A stretch of DNA of 22,080 bases from a virus. Shown piece after piece: positions 7,501 to 14,208 of the stretch. The stretch spans positions 1 through 22,080 of IMG/VR virus record IMGVR_UViG_3300032213_001478. One strand, given 5' to 3'. Each line of letters starts with the position of its first letter. Position 1 is the first letter of the stretch. A model generated the notes under the pieces. That model was not told where the DNA came from. It searched no databases and saw nothing but the letters and a program-made list of their open reading frames with translations. The position numbers were made by a program, and so were the translations under genes.

Positions 7501-8076
7501 ATGAACTTAGACCATTGGTTTCCGTCAGTTGTTGGCCGAGAAGAACACATGGAGTGGGTTGACCCTATGATTGCTGCCATGGACAGGCAATTCCAAAAAG
7601 GGGTCAACGAAAACTTTTATTTTAACGGGCAGACTACTTACGGCACTAATAACTTAATGGAAGAGCCAGACTTTGTACAATTTGGCAAATTTATCAAGCA
7701 GCGAGCCTGCGAATTCCTAGAATTGCAAGGATATGATAGTAGTAGAGTGCCATGGCGACCATATCTGTTTGCAAACAGTTTTCTAAAAGGCAGCAGTCAT
7801 CCCAAGCATTTACATAGTCAATGTTCTGTGAGTGGTATCTTTTATCTTAAAACTCCGCCCGGCAGTAGTAATATTACTTTTTACCCCAATCAACATTTTA
7901 AAGACTTTTTTGATTATATGTTTATGATCAAAGATCCCAATAATTGGTACAGTCTTCCTAAAACAGAATATACACCTTATCCAGGATTACTATTACTGTG
8001 GCCGTCTTGGTTGTATCACGAAGTTATGCCAAACGATAGTCAAACACCTAGAACCAGCTTGGTGTTTAATCTTTGA
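7501..8076 (+). CDS. 2OG/Fe(II)-oxygenase-like protein 4 (TIGR02466-like)
   Basis: A 191-residue protein resembling the phage/bacterial family TIGR02466. It has SHPKHLHSQCSVSGIFYL (99-116), then YPGLLLLWPSWLYHEVMPN with distal H173, and PRTSLVFN with R184. The first metal motif reads H103-x-H105 rather than HxD, so the acidic ligand is either replaced or provided elsewhere. VSGIFYL and the 'P.G.LLLWPS.L.H.V.PN' block are the family signature. It is the last gene of the operon; its final 11 nt overlap the 3' end of the oppositely transcribed Nudix gene and no terminator is visible. Function unknown; activity less certain than for its three neighbours. Confidence 0.68.
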   Translation: MNLDHWFPSVVGREEHMEWVDPMIAAMDRQFQKGVNENFYFNGQTTYGTNNLMEEPDFVQFGKFIKQRACEFLELQGYDSSRVPWRPYLFANSFLKGSSHPKHLHSQCSVSGIFYLKTPPGSSNITFYPNQHFKDFFDYMFMIKDPNNWYSLPKTEYTPYPGLLLLWPSWLYHEVMPNDSQTPRTSLVFNL

Positions 8077-8500
8077 TTTTCTCGTGAGTTTGAATTTTAT
8101 TTCTAATTTTTTCAAACTTAAGAGTTCTTAGTACTCCAGGGTGCAATGGACTGGGGCTGTGTTCTATAGGCACCCAGCAATAACCTATGTGTTCATGATT
8201 AAGTGATGGTATAAATTCTTCTTCTACTTTAATTAAAAAAGTATGATATACAAATTTATTATTGTTGCTGGTATACTTTTCAATAGGTAAGATTTTAGCA
8301 CCTTGTATCTCACCGCCTAATTCTTCTTTAATCTCTCTTAATAATCCTTGTTCTATGGTTTCTCCTGGCTCAATTTTACCACCAGCCAAGCCCCATGTCC
8401 CTGGAAATTTTCCTGAACTTCTTAATAAGAACAGATACCTATTAGTTGACGAACAAACTATTATTGCTCCGCATCCTTGATTTAGATGGTTATTTGCCAT
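8066..8500 (-). CDS. Nudix hydrolase
   Basis: A 144-residue Nudix protein, which hydrolyses a nucleoside diphosphate linked to another group. The Nudix box is complete: G41-x5-E47-x7-R55-E56-x2-E59-E60-L-G (GKIEPGE...REIKEELGG), with E56, E59 and E60 as metal-binding glutamates. WGLAGGKIEPGE precedes it as usual for MutT-like enzymes. The start ATG lies inside the end of gp15 (overlap 19 nt), with AGGA close upstream, so translation is probably coupled. It is transcribed with gp14-gp15, i.e. with late structural genes. Substrate could be an oxidised dNTP, a nucleotide sugar (there is a sugar cluster next door) or an alarmone; the sequence does not decide. Confidence 0.93.
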   Translation of the reverse strand: MANNHLNQGCGAIIVCSSTNRYLFLLRSSGKFPGTWGLAGGKIEPGETIEQGLLREIKEELGGEIQGAKILPIEKYTSNNNKFVYHTFLIKVEEEFIPSLNHEHIGYCWVPIEHSPSPLHPGVLRTLKFEKIRNKIQTHEKIKD

Positions 8501-10095
8501 TTTCCTGCAGAATAAAATCCCTCATAACTTTTTGACCAATTGCTGCCATTCCATCGATATTGAATATTAGTGGTTAAATTTGTAACATATTGGGTCTGTG
8601 TTTCGTATCGGTGATCAAATTCAACTGCCCAATGACTACCGTTAAATTCTATTATATCATTAGCATACGCTTCTAGTGGGGTGTTGTCTATACCTAACCA
8701 ATTATATAAAGGTTGAGCACCTACGCTGGTAACATAATCATTCACCAATAAGTATCTTGTACCTGTAGCTAAATCTTGAAGATCTTTATTAGGTCTGCTG
8801 GCCAATGGATCTATAATCGCATTTACTGGGGATAATGTATTAACAGGGATAGTGTCAATATCCGGAGTCCATAATAAGGCAGTGTCGTCTGCTGGATTAT
8901 AAGCTACAGTACCTACAATATTGTTTCCGTCTTCGAGTTCAAATGCAATAGTGCTGGTGCCATTGGTAAGATTTCCATATACATTTATTAAATCTCTCCA
9001 AGGTTCACTCGAGCCTAATTTCTGAGTAACTGGTGTAAATGCAATTCGATCTCCAGTATTTCCTACAACTGTGTTACTAGTAAAAATTCGATCTCCGCTA
9101 ACAGATAAAACCACACAATTTGTTACAGGACGAATGGTAGTAACAGCATTGGATTGAATAGAAACAGAACTAACTATCATTTTTTCTTCAACACCGTCAG
9201 AGTCTGACACATATACTGATGTGCCATTTACGTTACCTGTTAGTTCTTTTATTATTTGCTGCCCGAAATTGTCCTGAACGTGTTGATTGTATTTTACTAG
9301 TCTTATCTCATTGCCTAATAGGATTGTGCCATACTGTAACGGAGTAAAGGTCTGCCTACTCATTAAATTTGATTCGTTATAAATTGCTTCATCGATATTT
9401 CCGTTGGCGTCGAAAATACTAGCAATAATTTTTTGTACAACTCCTAATTTTTTGACTAAAGCAGGAGCACTAATAAAAATTGGTAATTCAAAAGTTAATG
9501 TCGCAACATCTATGGGGGTATCAGTGCCAACTGGAACTGTTCTTGAGCTCCATTGTACACTGGTCAGCAAAACATAACTTAAACTAGTCCAGTCTATGTA
9601 ATTGTCAGTACTTTGTATTTCTAATGCAGGGTTGAACAGAATAGTCAGCTGTTCTAATAGTTGCAATTTTTGTTCGGTATTACTGGTCCAAATATCTAAT
9701 TTAAGAGTTAACAGATATGGAACTGGCATAAGTCTTTCGACTGTGAGAACATCTCCTTGGGTAGTAGAATATTCTCCTGTGTTAGCATCATAATATCTTT
9801 CTCGTAGATTCAATTTTCCTACATACGTTGGATTTTGAACTCTGGATCTATCGTAAGTTAAATTATCAACATAAACAGCCATGGCAGGAACGGCGTGAAG
9901 TATGTTTTCGCTATTTTGTTGTATAATGCTGGCTACTTGTCTACTGCTATCACCATATACCACAGGAACTCGTTGATATGCAATGATACCTTGTCGATCT
10001 TTGCCAAATTCGACTTGGAAATTAGACACCATACGAATGAACTGAATTATATATCTTCGTATCTGTTGATCATAAAAAAATTGTTGTAGGGCCAT
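8482..10095 (-). CDS. 15: Proximal tail sheath stabilisation protein, gp15-like
   Basis: A 537-residue protein resembling T4-type gp15, which forms a hexameric ring capping the tail at the neck and locking the terminal sheath ring. The N-terminal 120 residues carry the family pattern: FYDQQIRRYIIQFIRMVSN, then RVPVVYGDSSRQVASI, then LHAVPAMAVYVDNLTYDRSR. Another conserved stretch is VERLMPVPYLLTLKLDIWT.N.EQKLQLLEQL. It is about twice the length of T4 gp15 (about 270). The extra C-terminal half is beta-rich and ends with two aromatic modules, IIEFNGSHWAVEFD and IQYRWNGSNWSKSYEGFY. Its ATG overlaps the gp14 stop by one base. Assigned by recognition of family pattern, not by alignment. Confidence 0.82.
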   Translation of the reverse strand: MALQQFFYDQQIRRYIIQFIRMVSNFQVEFGKDRQGIIAYQRVPVVYGDSSRQVASIIQQNSENILHAVPAMAVYVDNLTYDRSRVQNPTYVGKLNLRERYYDANTGEYSTTQGDVLTVERLMPVPYLLTLKLDIWTSNTEQKLQLLEQLTILFNPALEIQSTDNYIDWTSLSYVLLTSVQWSSRTVPVGTDTPIDVATLTFELPIFISAPALVKKLGVVQKIIASIFDANGNIDEAIYNESNLMSRQTFTPLQYGTILLGNEIRLVKYNQHVQDNFGQQIIKELTGNVNGTSVYVSDSDGVEEKMIVSSVSIQSNAVTTIRPVTNCVVLSVSGDRIFTSNTVVGNTGDRIAFTPVTQKLGSSEPWRDLINVYGNLTNGTSTIAFELEDGNNIVGTVAYNPADDTALLWTPDIDTIPVNTLSPVNAIIDPLASRPNKDLQDLATGTRYLLVNDYVTSVGAQPLYNWLGIDNTPLEAYANDIIEFNGSHWAVEFDHRYETQTQYVTNLTTNIQYRWNGSNWSKSYEGFYSAGKWQITI

Positions 10096-11468
10096 TAATT
10101 GTCTGCCTTGGGTGTTAGTGCTTTACTAAGCGATTGTCTAGTAGGTAATGTCTGACCTTCCTTAGTTGTAAATGTGGTTGTATTATTTACAAATACACTA
10201 CGTTGTGTTTGATTATTTGGGCCAGGAGTTAGACTTGTTCTTACACTGTCTTCAATTTTAATCCATCTAGTGCCATTGTATCTAAACAACCTATTAGGTA
10301 CGTAATCTGTGCGTAAAGCATAGTCCCCGATTGTGGGACTGTTTGGAAAAGAGGTACCAACAGTAACAGGCCAGCCGTTAGGGGTGCTACCATCGCCTCC
10401 CAAATATGCAGGTATGTCTGTGTCCGGAGTCGTTGCTTGAACTGACGCAAAATTTAAAGAAGAATCAACGGTCATTGTGGATATATCTACTTGTACGCCA
10501 GTAGGATCCCCTGGACTTCCGTCAGGATTAATCGGTTCTATGTATAAATTATCAGTGTCTGTTCCGCTTTTAGGAACATCAATTTCTGCTTGTTCAATGA
10601 TTGCATCATTGATATTAATTAATTTGTCCAGTGTACTTAAATAATTTCCAACAGGAGTAGCATTTGCATCATTGCCTGTAAGCTGATTTAGTATATCTTT
10701 ATATTCTTGACTGTCTACTAGCGGAGTTAATTTAACTCGCCATAGATGCGGCCACCACGTTTGACTAAATCCTTCGGCGGCAAAACTAGCATCTTGTACT
10801 ACATAATACCTTTTTAACACAGCCGGAATGTCAGCATTAAGTGGGTAATAATCTTTTTTATGTTGAAGTTCTAATACATCACCTGACATTATTTTTCTAC
10901 CCAGTGCTGCTACCGTATCATTTAAATGAAACGTCATATAGATAGTATCTGCACTTAAAAAAATACCAAATTGTTTTAAATCAAAATCATTATCATTAAC
11001 ATTATAAACACCCCGAAGAGTATAGACGGAAGTCTCATATTTTCGATCCCTGTTTTCTAAAAATAACAAATCTTGAATATTTAAGGCACTTTGATTTTGA
11101 TAAACAGGTTGAGTGCCATCTTTCCAAAAAATGTTAACTGGTTGCCCTGAGCTAATAGTTGATGTGACATTAGACGAAAGTGTCACGGTATTCACTGCGG
11201 AATTTGTACTAAAAATTACAGTGTTAGCGGAAATTCCAATTCCGCTTACAGTTTGTCCTACTTCAAAAGTAGCAACATTGGAAAAGTATAAAGTACGGCC
11301 AGAAACGGTGGAATTCGAAGTTGCATACGAATTTGCTTGGGTATTCGTCCCCACATACTTGTGCAACAGAATACCGGTTCCGCCAACTGTAAATTGTTCA
11401 CTTATAACTTTATCGAAAAAGTTGTAGTCATTGGTGTGGTTTTCACGCCACATGCTTAGTCTAGGCAT
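10095..11468 (-). CDS. 14: Neck protein, gp14-like
   Basis: A 457-residue protein resembling the gp14 neck protein of T4-like phages, which with gp13 completes the head and forms the tail docking site. The gp14-like core is at about 140-265: LKQFGIFLSADTIYMTFHLND, GDVLELQHKKDYYPL, LKRYYVVQDASFAAEGFS, WWPHLWRVKLTPL. A serine/threonine-rich beta insertion (about 47-115) splits the N-terminus. The tail (372-457) has SPTIGDYALRTDYVPNRLF, NGTRWIKIED and SLTPGPNNQTQRSVFVNN, familiar from aquatic T4-like gp14. T4 gp14 is only about 256 aa. Start ATG at 11468 follows a late-type promoter at 11496-11489 and a weak GGAA site. It is the first gene of the minus-strand unit gp14-gp15-Nudix. Confidence 0.78.
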   Translation of the reverse strand: MPRLSMWRENHTNDYNFFDKVISEQFTVGGTGILLHKYVGTNTQANSYATSNSTVSGRTLYFSNVATFEVGQTVSGIGISANTVIFSTNSAVNTVTLSSNVTSTISSGQPVNIFWKDGTQPVYQNQSALNIQDLLFLENRDRKYETSVYTLRGVYNVNDNDFDLKQFGIFLSADTIYMTFHLNDTVAALGRKIMSGDVLELQHKKDYYPLNADIPAVLKRYYVVQDASFAAEGFSQTWWPHLWRVKLTPLVDSQEYKDILNQLTGNDANATPVGNYLSTLDKLININDAIIEQAEIDVPKSGTDTDNLYIEPINPDGSPGDPTGVQVDISTMTVDSSLNFASVQATTPDTDIPAYLGGDGSTPNGWPVTVGTSFPNSPTIGDYALRTDYVPNRLFRYNGTRWIKIEDSVRTSLTPGPNNQTQRSVFVNNTTTFTTKEGQTLPTRQSLSKALTPKADN

Positions 11469-11488
11469 TTTTAATTCCGTTTATTGTA

Positions 11489-11496
11489 TATTTATG
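11489..11496 (-). promoter_or_regulatory. Late-type promoter for gp14-gp15-Nudix
   Basis: Reading the minus strand, the octamer CATAAATA is a near match to the T4 late promoter TATAAATA. With T4 spacing, transcription would start near 11483 and give a leader of about 15 nt with a weak GGAA ribosome site. It is followed by T, like the other late-type motifs in the window. Confidence 0.65.
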
Positions 11497-11502
11497 GTTA
11501 AG

Positions 11503-11531
11503 TTGACACAAAAACCCATTTCATGTATAAT
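11503..11531 (+). promoter_or_regulatory. Consensus sigma-70 promoter with predicted start on the ATG
   Basis: A perfect -35 TTGACA (11503-11508), a 17-bp spacer and a perfect -10 TATAAT (11526-11531). Standard spacing puts +1 at 11538, exactly the A of the ATG of the 89-aa gene, so the mRNA would be leaderless. It lies back to back with the minus-strand late promoter at 11489-11496. Confidence 0.85.
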
Positions 11532-11537
11532 TAAAAA

Positions 11538-11807
11538 ATGGACTATCAACAGCCAGAGTTGTTAAATCGATTAAGTGTATGCGATAAAATAGTTCGCTCT
11601 TATCCTTTTGGACAGACAAAACGGGATCTTACAAAAATGTATACCAACGTTATGTCATTAAATAACGAAAGGGACAAGGCTCTAGTAGAATGCCGTCGAG
11701 TGGGGAAAACCACCAGTGAATACGAAAAGAAGCAGTCGGAATTAGAACTAGCATTGACAAATTTAGAAAGCTATATAACTATGGCAATTTTAATTAAACC
11801 GGAGTAA
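11538..11807 (+). CDS. Hypothetical 89-aa helical protein
   Basis: I do not recognise this small protein. It is charged and helical, with a likely coiled-coil stretch at about 40-80 (NNERDKALVECRRVG...EYEKKQSELELALTNLESYI). No signal peptide or membrane segment is seen. No Shine-Dalgarno is present: the bases before the ATG are the -10 box and an A-run, which agrees with a leaderless mRNA from the consensus promoter at 11503-11531. The next gene starts 3 nt after its stop, and that gene's GGAG ribosome site (11801-11804) lies at the end of this one, so the pair forms an operon. A host-type promoter suggests expression before the late structural genes. Confidence 0.8.
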   Translation: MDYQQPELLNRLSVCDKIVRSYPFGQTKRDLTKMYTNVMSLNNERDKALVECRRVGKTTSEYEKKQSELELALTNLESYITMAILIKPE

Positions 11808-11810
11808 AAA

Positions 11811-12968
11811 ATGGCAATTGTTGCTGGAATTAAGGTTAAAAAGAAAGAAGTTAAAGTTCGTAATCCGCTATTTGCGGATGAAAAATATACAGGTCCTGAG
11901 CCAGAATGGCCTTCAGAGTCTGTGAATTGGCCCGACGATCAATTTGATAATCGTTTGCGTCGAAGTTTTTACTACTACAATTATTTTTACAATCAAAAAG
12001 ATTGTAAAAAATATGTCACTGAATGGATGAAATCTGTTGGTACATGGGATAAAGAACAAATTAAAGCTTTCGACCGTGCTGGCGATCGTAGTGTGCCCAT
12101 GACTGCTTGCAGTCTAGTCATGGCCCATAAAGTCGGGATGACTCTAAGGGAAAGACACCTTACATATCTGACTAATTCTATCAATGAAGCTATCCGTGAC
12201 GCCGAGCCAGAAAAAATTGAAGTTGTGGCTACAAAAGTAGCTGAACCCTATAAACCAACAATTCAAGATAGACTTGCAGAAAAAACAAGTGAACTAATTG
12301 GCGAACTTGAAGGCTACTACGACGAAATTGATCAGACTAATGTAAAATTTTATGACTGGCTAGTCAATAATAATGTAGTACAAAGTCAATTGGTGAAGTA
12401 TGAAAATCTTTTTCAAACGCGAAAAGACGAACTTGAAAATGCAAGGCAAAAAACTGATCCTCAATTGGTTGAAGGTTACAGTCATTATAAAGTCGCAGAT
12501 TTTAAAAAACGTATTAAATGGATTGAAGATCTATTGGCCGCAATTGAACAATATCGCGGTGTAAAAAAGGCAACGAAAAAAGCAAGGGTTAAAAAAGCCC
12601 CTAGCAAAGAAAAAGTCATTTCAAAACTCAAATACGCAAAAGAAGATAAACTCTTAAAGATTGTGTCCATTAATCCTGCAGATATTGTTGGCTCAGCGGA
12701 ACTGTGGATTTATAATAATAAAACTAGAAAACTTGGAAAATACGTGGCTGCTTCATATCAAACGTTGTCAGTCAAAGGGACTACTATAATTGGATTTGAT
12801 GCAGATAAATCTGTGAGCAAGACTCTAAGAAAACCCGAGGAACAACTTAAAGAGTTTGCAAAAGCCGGCAAAATAGCACTGCGAACTTTTATGAAAGATA
12901 TCAAAGCAGTGGAAACCAAACTCAATGGTAGAATTGGCATAGATATACTGCTGTTAAAAGCCAGTTAA
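11811..12968 (+). CDS. Hypothetical 385-aa protein with basic hinge
   Basis: Function not recognised. The N-terminal third carries a lysine-rich start (KVKKKEVKVRN, 8-18), a Trp/Pro/Asp segment (PEWPSESVNWPDD) and an aromatic cluster FYYYNYFY (53-60). The middle (about 140-245) is charged and helical. A strongly basic linker at about 250-268 (KKATKKARVKKAPSKEK) resembles a nucleic-acid-binding hinge. The C-terminal domain (about 270-385) has LLKIVSINPADIVGSAELWIYN, RKLGKY and TLRKPEEQLKEF; it looks compact and conserved, and I have the impression of similar proteins in aquatic T4-like phages. GGAG at 11801-11804 gives good translation. An intrinsic terminator follows at 12987-13024. DNA or RNA binding is only a guess from charge. 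Confidence 0.85.
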   Translation: MAIVAGIKVKKKEVKVRNPLFADEKYTGPEPEWPSESVNWPDDQFDNRLRRSFYYYNYFYNQKDCKKYVTEWMKSVGTWDKEQIKAFDRAGDRSVPMTACSLVMAHKVGMTLRERHLTYLTNSINEAIRDAEPEKIEVVATKVAEPYKPTIQDRLAEKTSELIGELEGYYDEIDQTNVKFYDWLVNNNVVQSQLVKYENLFQTRKDELENARQKTDPQLVEGYSHYKVADFKKRIKWIEDLLAAIEQYRGVKKATKKARVKKAPSKEKVISKLKYAKEDKLLKIVSINPADIVGSAELWIYNNKTRKLGKYVAASYQTLSVKGTTIIGFDADKSVSKTLRKPEEQLKEFAKAGKIALRTFMKDIKAVETKLNGRIGIDILLLKAS

Positions 12969-12986
12969 TTTCATAATGTATCCTTG

Positions 12987-13024
12987 AGTCCTGTTAGCTA
13001 AATATTGCTAACAGGACTATTTTT
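12987..13024 (+). terminator. Intrinsic terminator abutting the gp13 start codon
   Basis: A perfect 12-bp stem, AGTCCTGTTAGC (12987-12998) pairing with GCTAACAGGACT (13007-13018), with an 8-nt loop TAAATATT and the U-tract ATTTTT running straight into the gp13 ATG at 13025. It terminates the 89/385-aa unit. The 3' arm holds AGGA (13013-13016), the likely Shine-Dalgarno of gp13, eight bases before the ATG, so it would be paired in read-through RNA. Confidence 0.88.
12998..13004 (+). promoter_or_regulatory. Late-type promoter core in the terminator loop
   Basis: CTAAATA followed by TT lies at the loop of the terminator before gp13. It differs from the window's other late cores by one base (CTAAATA against ATAAATA). 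With T4 late spacing the start would be near 13010, inside the 3' arm, leaving a 15-nt leader that keeps AGGA but lacks the 5' arm of the hairpin. Confidence 0.5.
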
Positions 13025-14176
13025 ATGACCGATGTTGTAATACAACCAGATTTAAAAGGGGATCTTAGTTTAAGAACTAAAAACTTAGGCGGCCCCGGCT
13101 TTATTAGCCAAGAAAGTGCCATGGCAGTAAATGAGCAAATTCAGACATTAGCTCAGTTACGCAACGAAATGATTGACTATATAAGGCTTCGTTTAGGCGA
13201 TCAAATAGTTGATGTAGAATTAGACAAAGAACATTACGATCTTGCTATTAAACAAGCACTTACAAAATACAGACAAAAAGCACAAAACAGTGTAGAAGAA
13301 AGTTATGCATTCCTGGATTTAATTCCAAACGTTCAAGAATACATTCTTCCAAATAATATTATGGAAGTCAGGCAGATTTTTAGACGGGGTATAGGCAGTA
13401 CAACCGGAACTACAGCTAGTCAATTTGAGCCGTTTGCATCGGGCTACTTAAACACTTATATGTTGGTAGCTGGTCGTGTTGGCGGACTGACAAATTACGA
13501 ATTATTTGCACAGTACCAAGAATTAGCAATGATGATGTTTGGGGGATATATTAACTATACCTGGAACAAAGTCACCAAAAAGCTTACATTAGTAAGAAAA
13601 ATTCCGTATGACGACGGCACCGTAGTTAATCTTAATTCTTTGGTAGCAGTGGGCGCTGAAATACAAATAGTTCTTCAGAGACCACAAACCCAACTTAAGA
13701 TTGGGGATAGTGTTTATATTCAAAAATGTCCCGTTCAAGGATATAACTCGCAGTATCGAATACAGACAATTAATCCAGCTGGGACACAAATTACAGTTTT
13801 GGCAAATCAAACTCTGGGGGCTACCAGCGTTACAGGAACTGACTTACAAAAAACTCAGTTTATGATACCAAATTTAGACCCTGAAAATGATAATTTTGAA
13901 GGTGTTCTTCTTTGGATTTACAATTATAAACCGGACAGTATGCTATTAAGTGATCCACAAGTTTACCCCTGGTTACAGGAATATTCTTTAGCATTTTGTA
14001 AAAGTATATTAGGACAAGCTAGAGGAAAATTTGCTAGTATTGCAGGACCACAGTCGGGCACTCAGTTGAATGGAGCAGCATTATTGGCAGAAGCTCAAGC
14101 CGAAATGGAACAGTTAGAAAAAGATTTGGCAAATTATGTTGATGGATCAGAACCGTTGACATGGGTCATAGGTTAA
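13025..14176 (+). CDS. 13: Neck protein, gp13-like
   Basis: A 383-residue protein resembling T4-like gp13, which with gp14 seals the filled head and receives the tail. Recognisable blocks: LRNEMIDYIRLRLGDQIVDVELDKEHYDLAIKQAL region (45-79), VEESYAFLDLIPNVQEYILP (90-109), IMEVRQIFRRGIGSTTGT (112-129), FAQYQELAMMMFG (161-173), VLLWIYNYKPDSMLLSDPQVYPWLQEY (294-320) and GPQSGTQLNGAALLAEAQAEMEQLE, ending EPLTWVIG. T4 gp13 is about 309 aa; the excess is a beta-rich insertion at about 196-292 (LKIGDSVYIQKCPVQGYNS...). The start at 13025 follows the hairpin with AGGA eight bases upstream. It is separated from gp14-gp15, which lie on the other strand. Confidence 0.87.
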   Translation: MTDVVIQPDLKGDLSLRTKNLGGPGFISQESAMAVNEQIQTLAQLRNEMIDYIRLRLGDQIVDVELDKEHYDLAIKQALTKYRQKAQNSVEESYAFLDLIPNVQEYILPNNIMEVRQIFRRGIGSTTGTTASQFEPFASGYLNTYMLVAGRVGGLTNYELFAQYQELAMMMFGGYINYTWNKVTKKLTLVRKIPYDDGTVVNLNSLVAVGAEIQIVLQRPQTQLKIGDSVYIQKCPVQGYNSQYRIQTINPAGTQITVLANQTLGATSVTGTDLQKTQFMIPNLDPENDNFEGVLLWIYNYKPDSMLLSDPQVYPWLQEYSLAFCKSILGQARGKFASIAGPQSGTQLNGAALLAEAQAEMEQLEKDLANYVDGSEPLTWVIG

Positions 14177-14184
14177 TGTAAAAT
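14156..14184 (+). promoter_or_regulatory. Sigma-70 promoter for dNMP kinase, overlapping the gp13 stop
   Basis: TTGACA (14156-14161), a 17-bp spacer and TAAAAT (14179-14184; one mismatch to TATAAT). The elements lie over the last codons and stop of gp13. Predicted +1 is about 14191, inside the 5' arm of the terminator at 14185-14208, so the new transcript would begin within the hairpin and leave the GGAG at 14196-14199 single-stranded. Confidence 0.62.
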
Positions 14185-14208
14185 AAGGACTCCTGGGAGT
14201 CCTTTTTT
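14185..14208 (+). terminator. Intrinsic terminator abutting the dNMP kinase start codon
   Basis: Stem AAGGACTC (14185-14192) with GAGTCCTT (14197-14204), loop CTGG, then four more Ts ending at the ATG at 14209. It would end transcripts from gp13. GGAG (14196-14199), nine bases before the ATG, spans the last loop base and the start of the 3' arm and is the likely ribosome site of the kinase gene. An A-rich stretch upstream may let it also work on the minus strand. Confidence 0.87.

Noticed and set aside
11113-11427. Plus-strand open frame of 104 codons opposite gp14
   Set aside because: Antisense shadow of the low-complexity insertion of gp14; no promoter or ribosome site.
11754-11779. TTGACA followed by TATAAC before the 385-aa gene
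   Set aside because: The spacer is only 14 bp, too short for a sigma-70 promoter, and the gene is already served by the upstream promoter.
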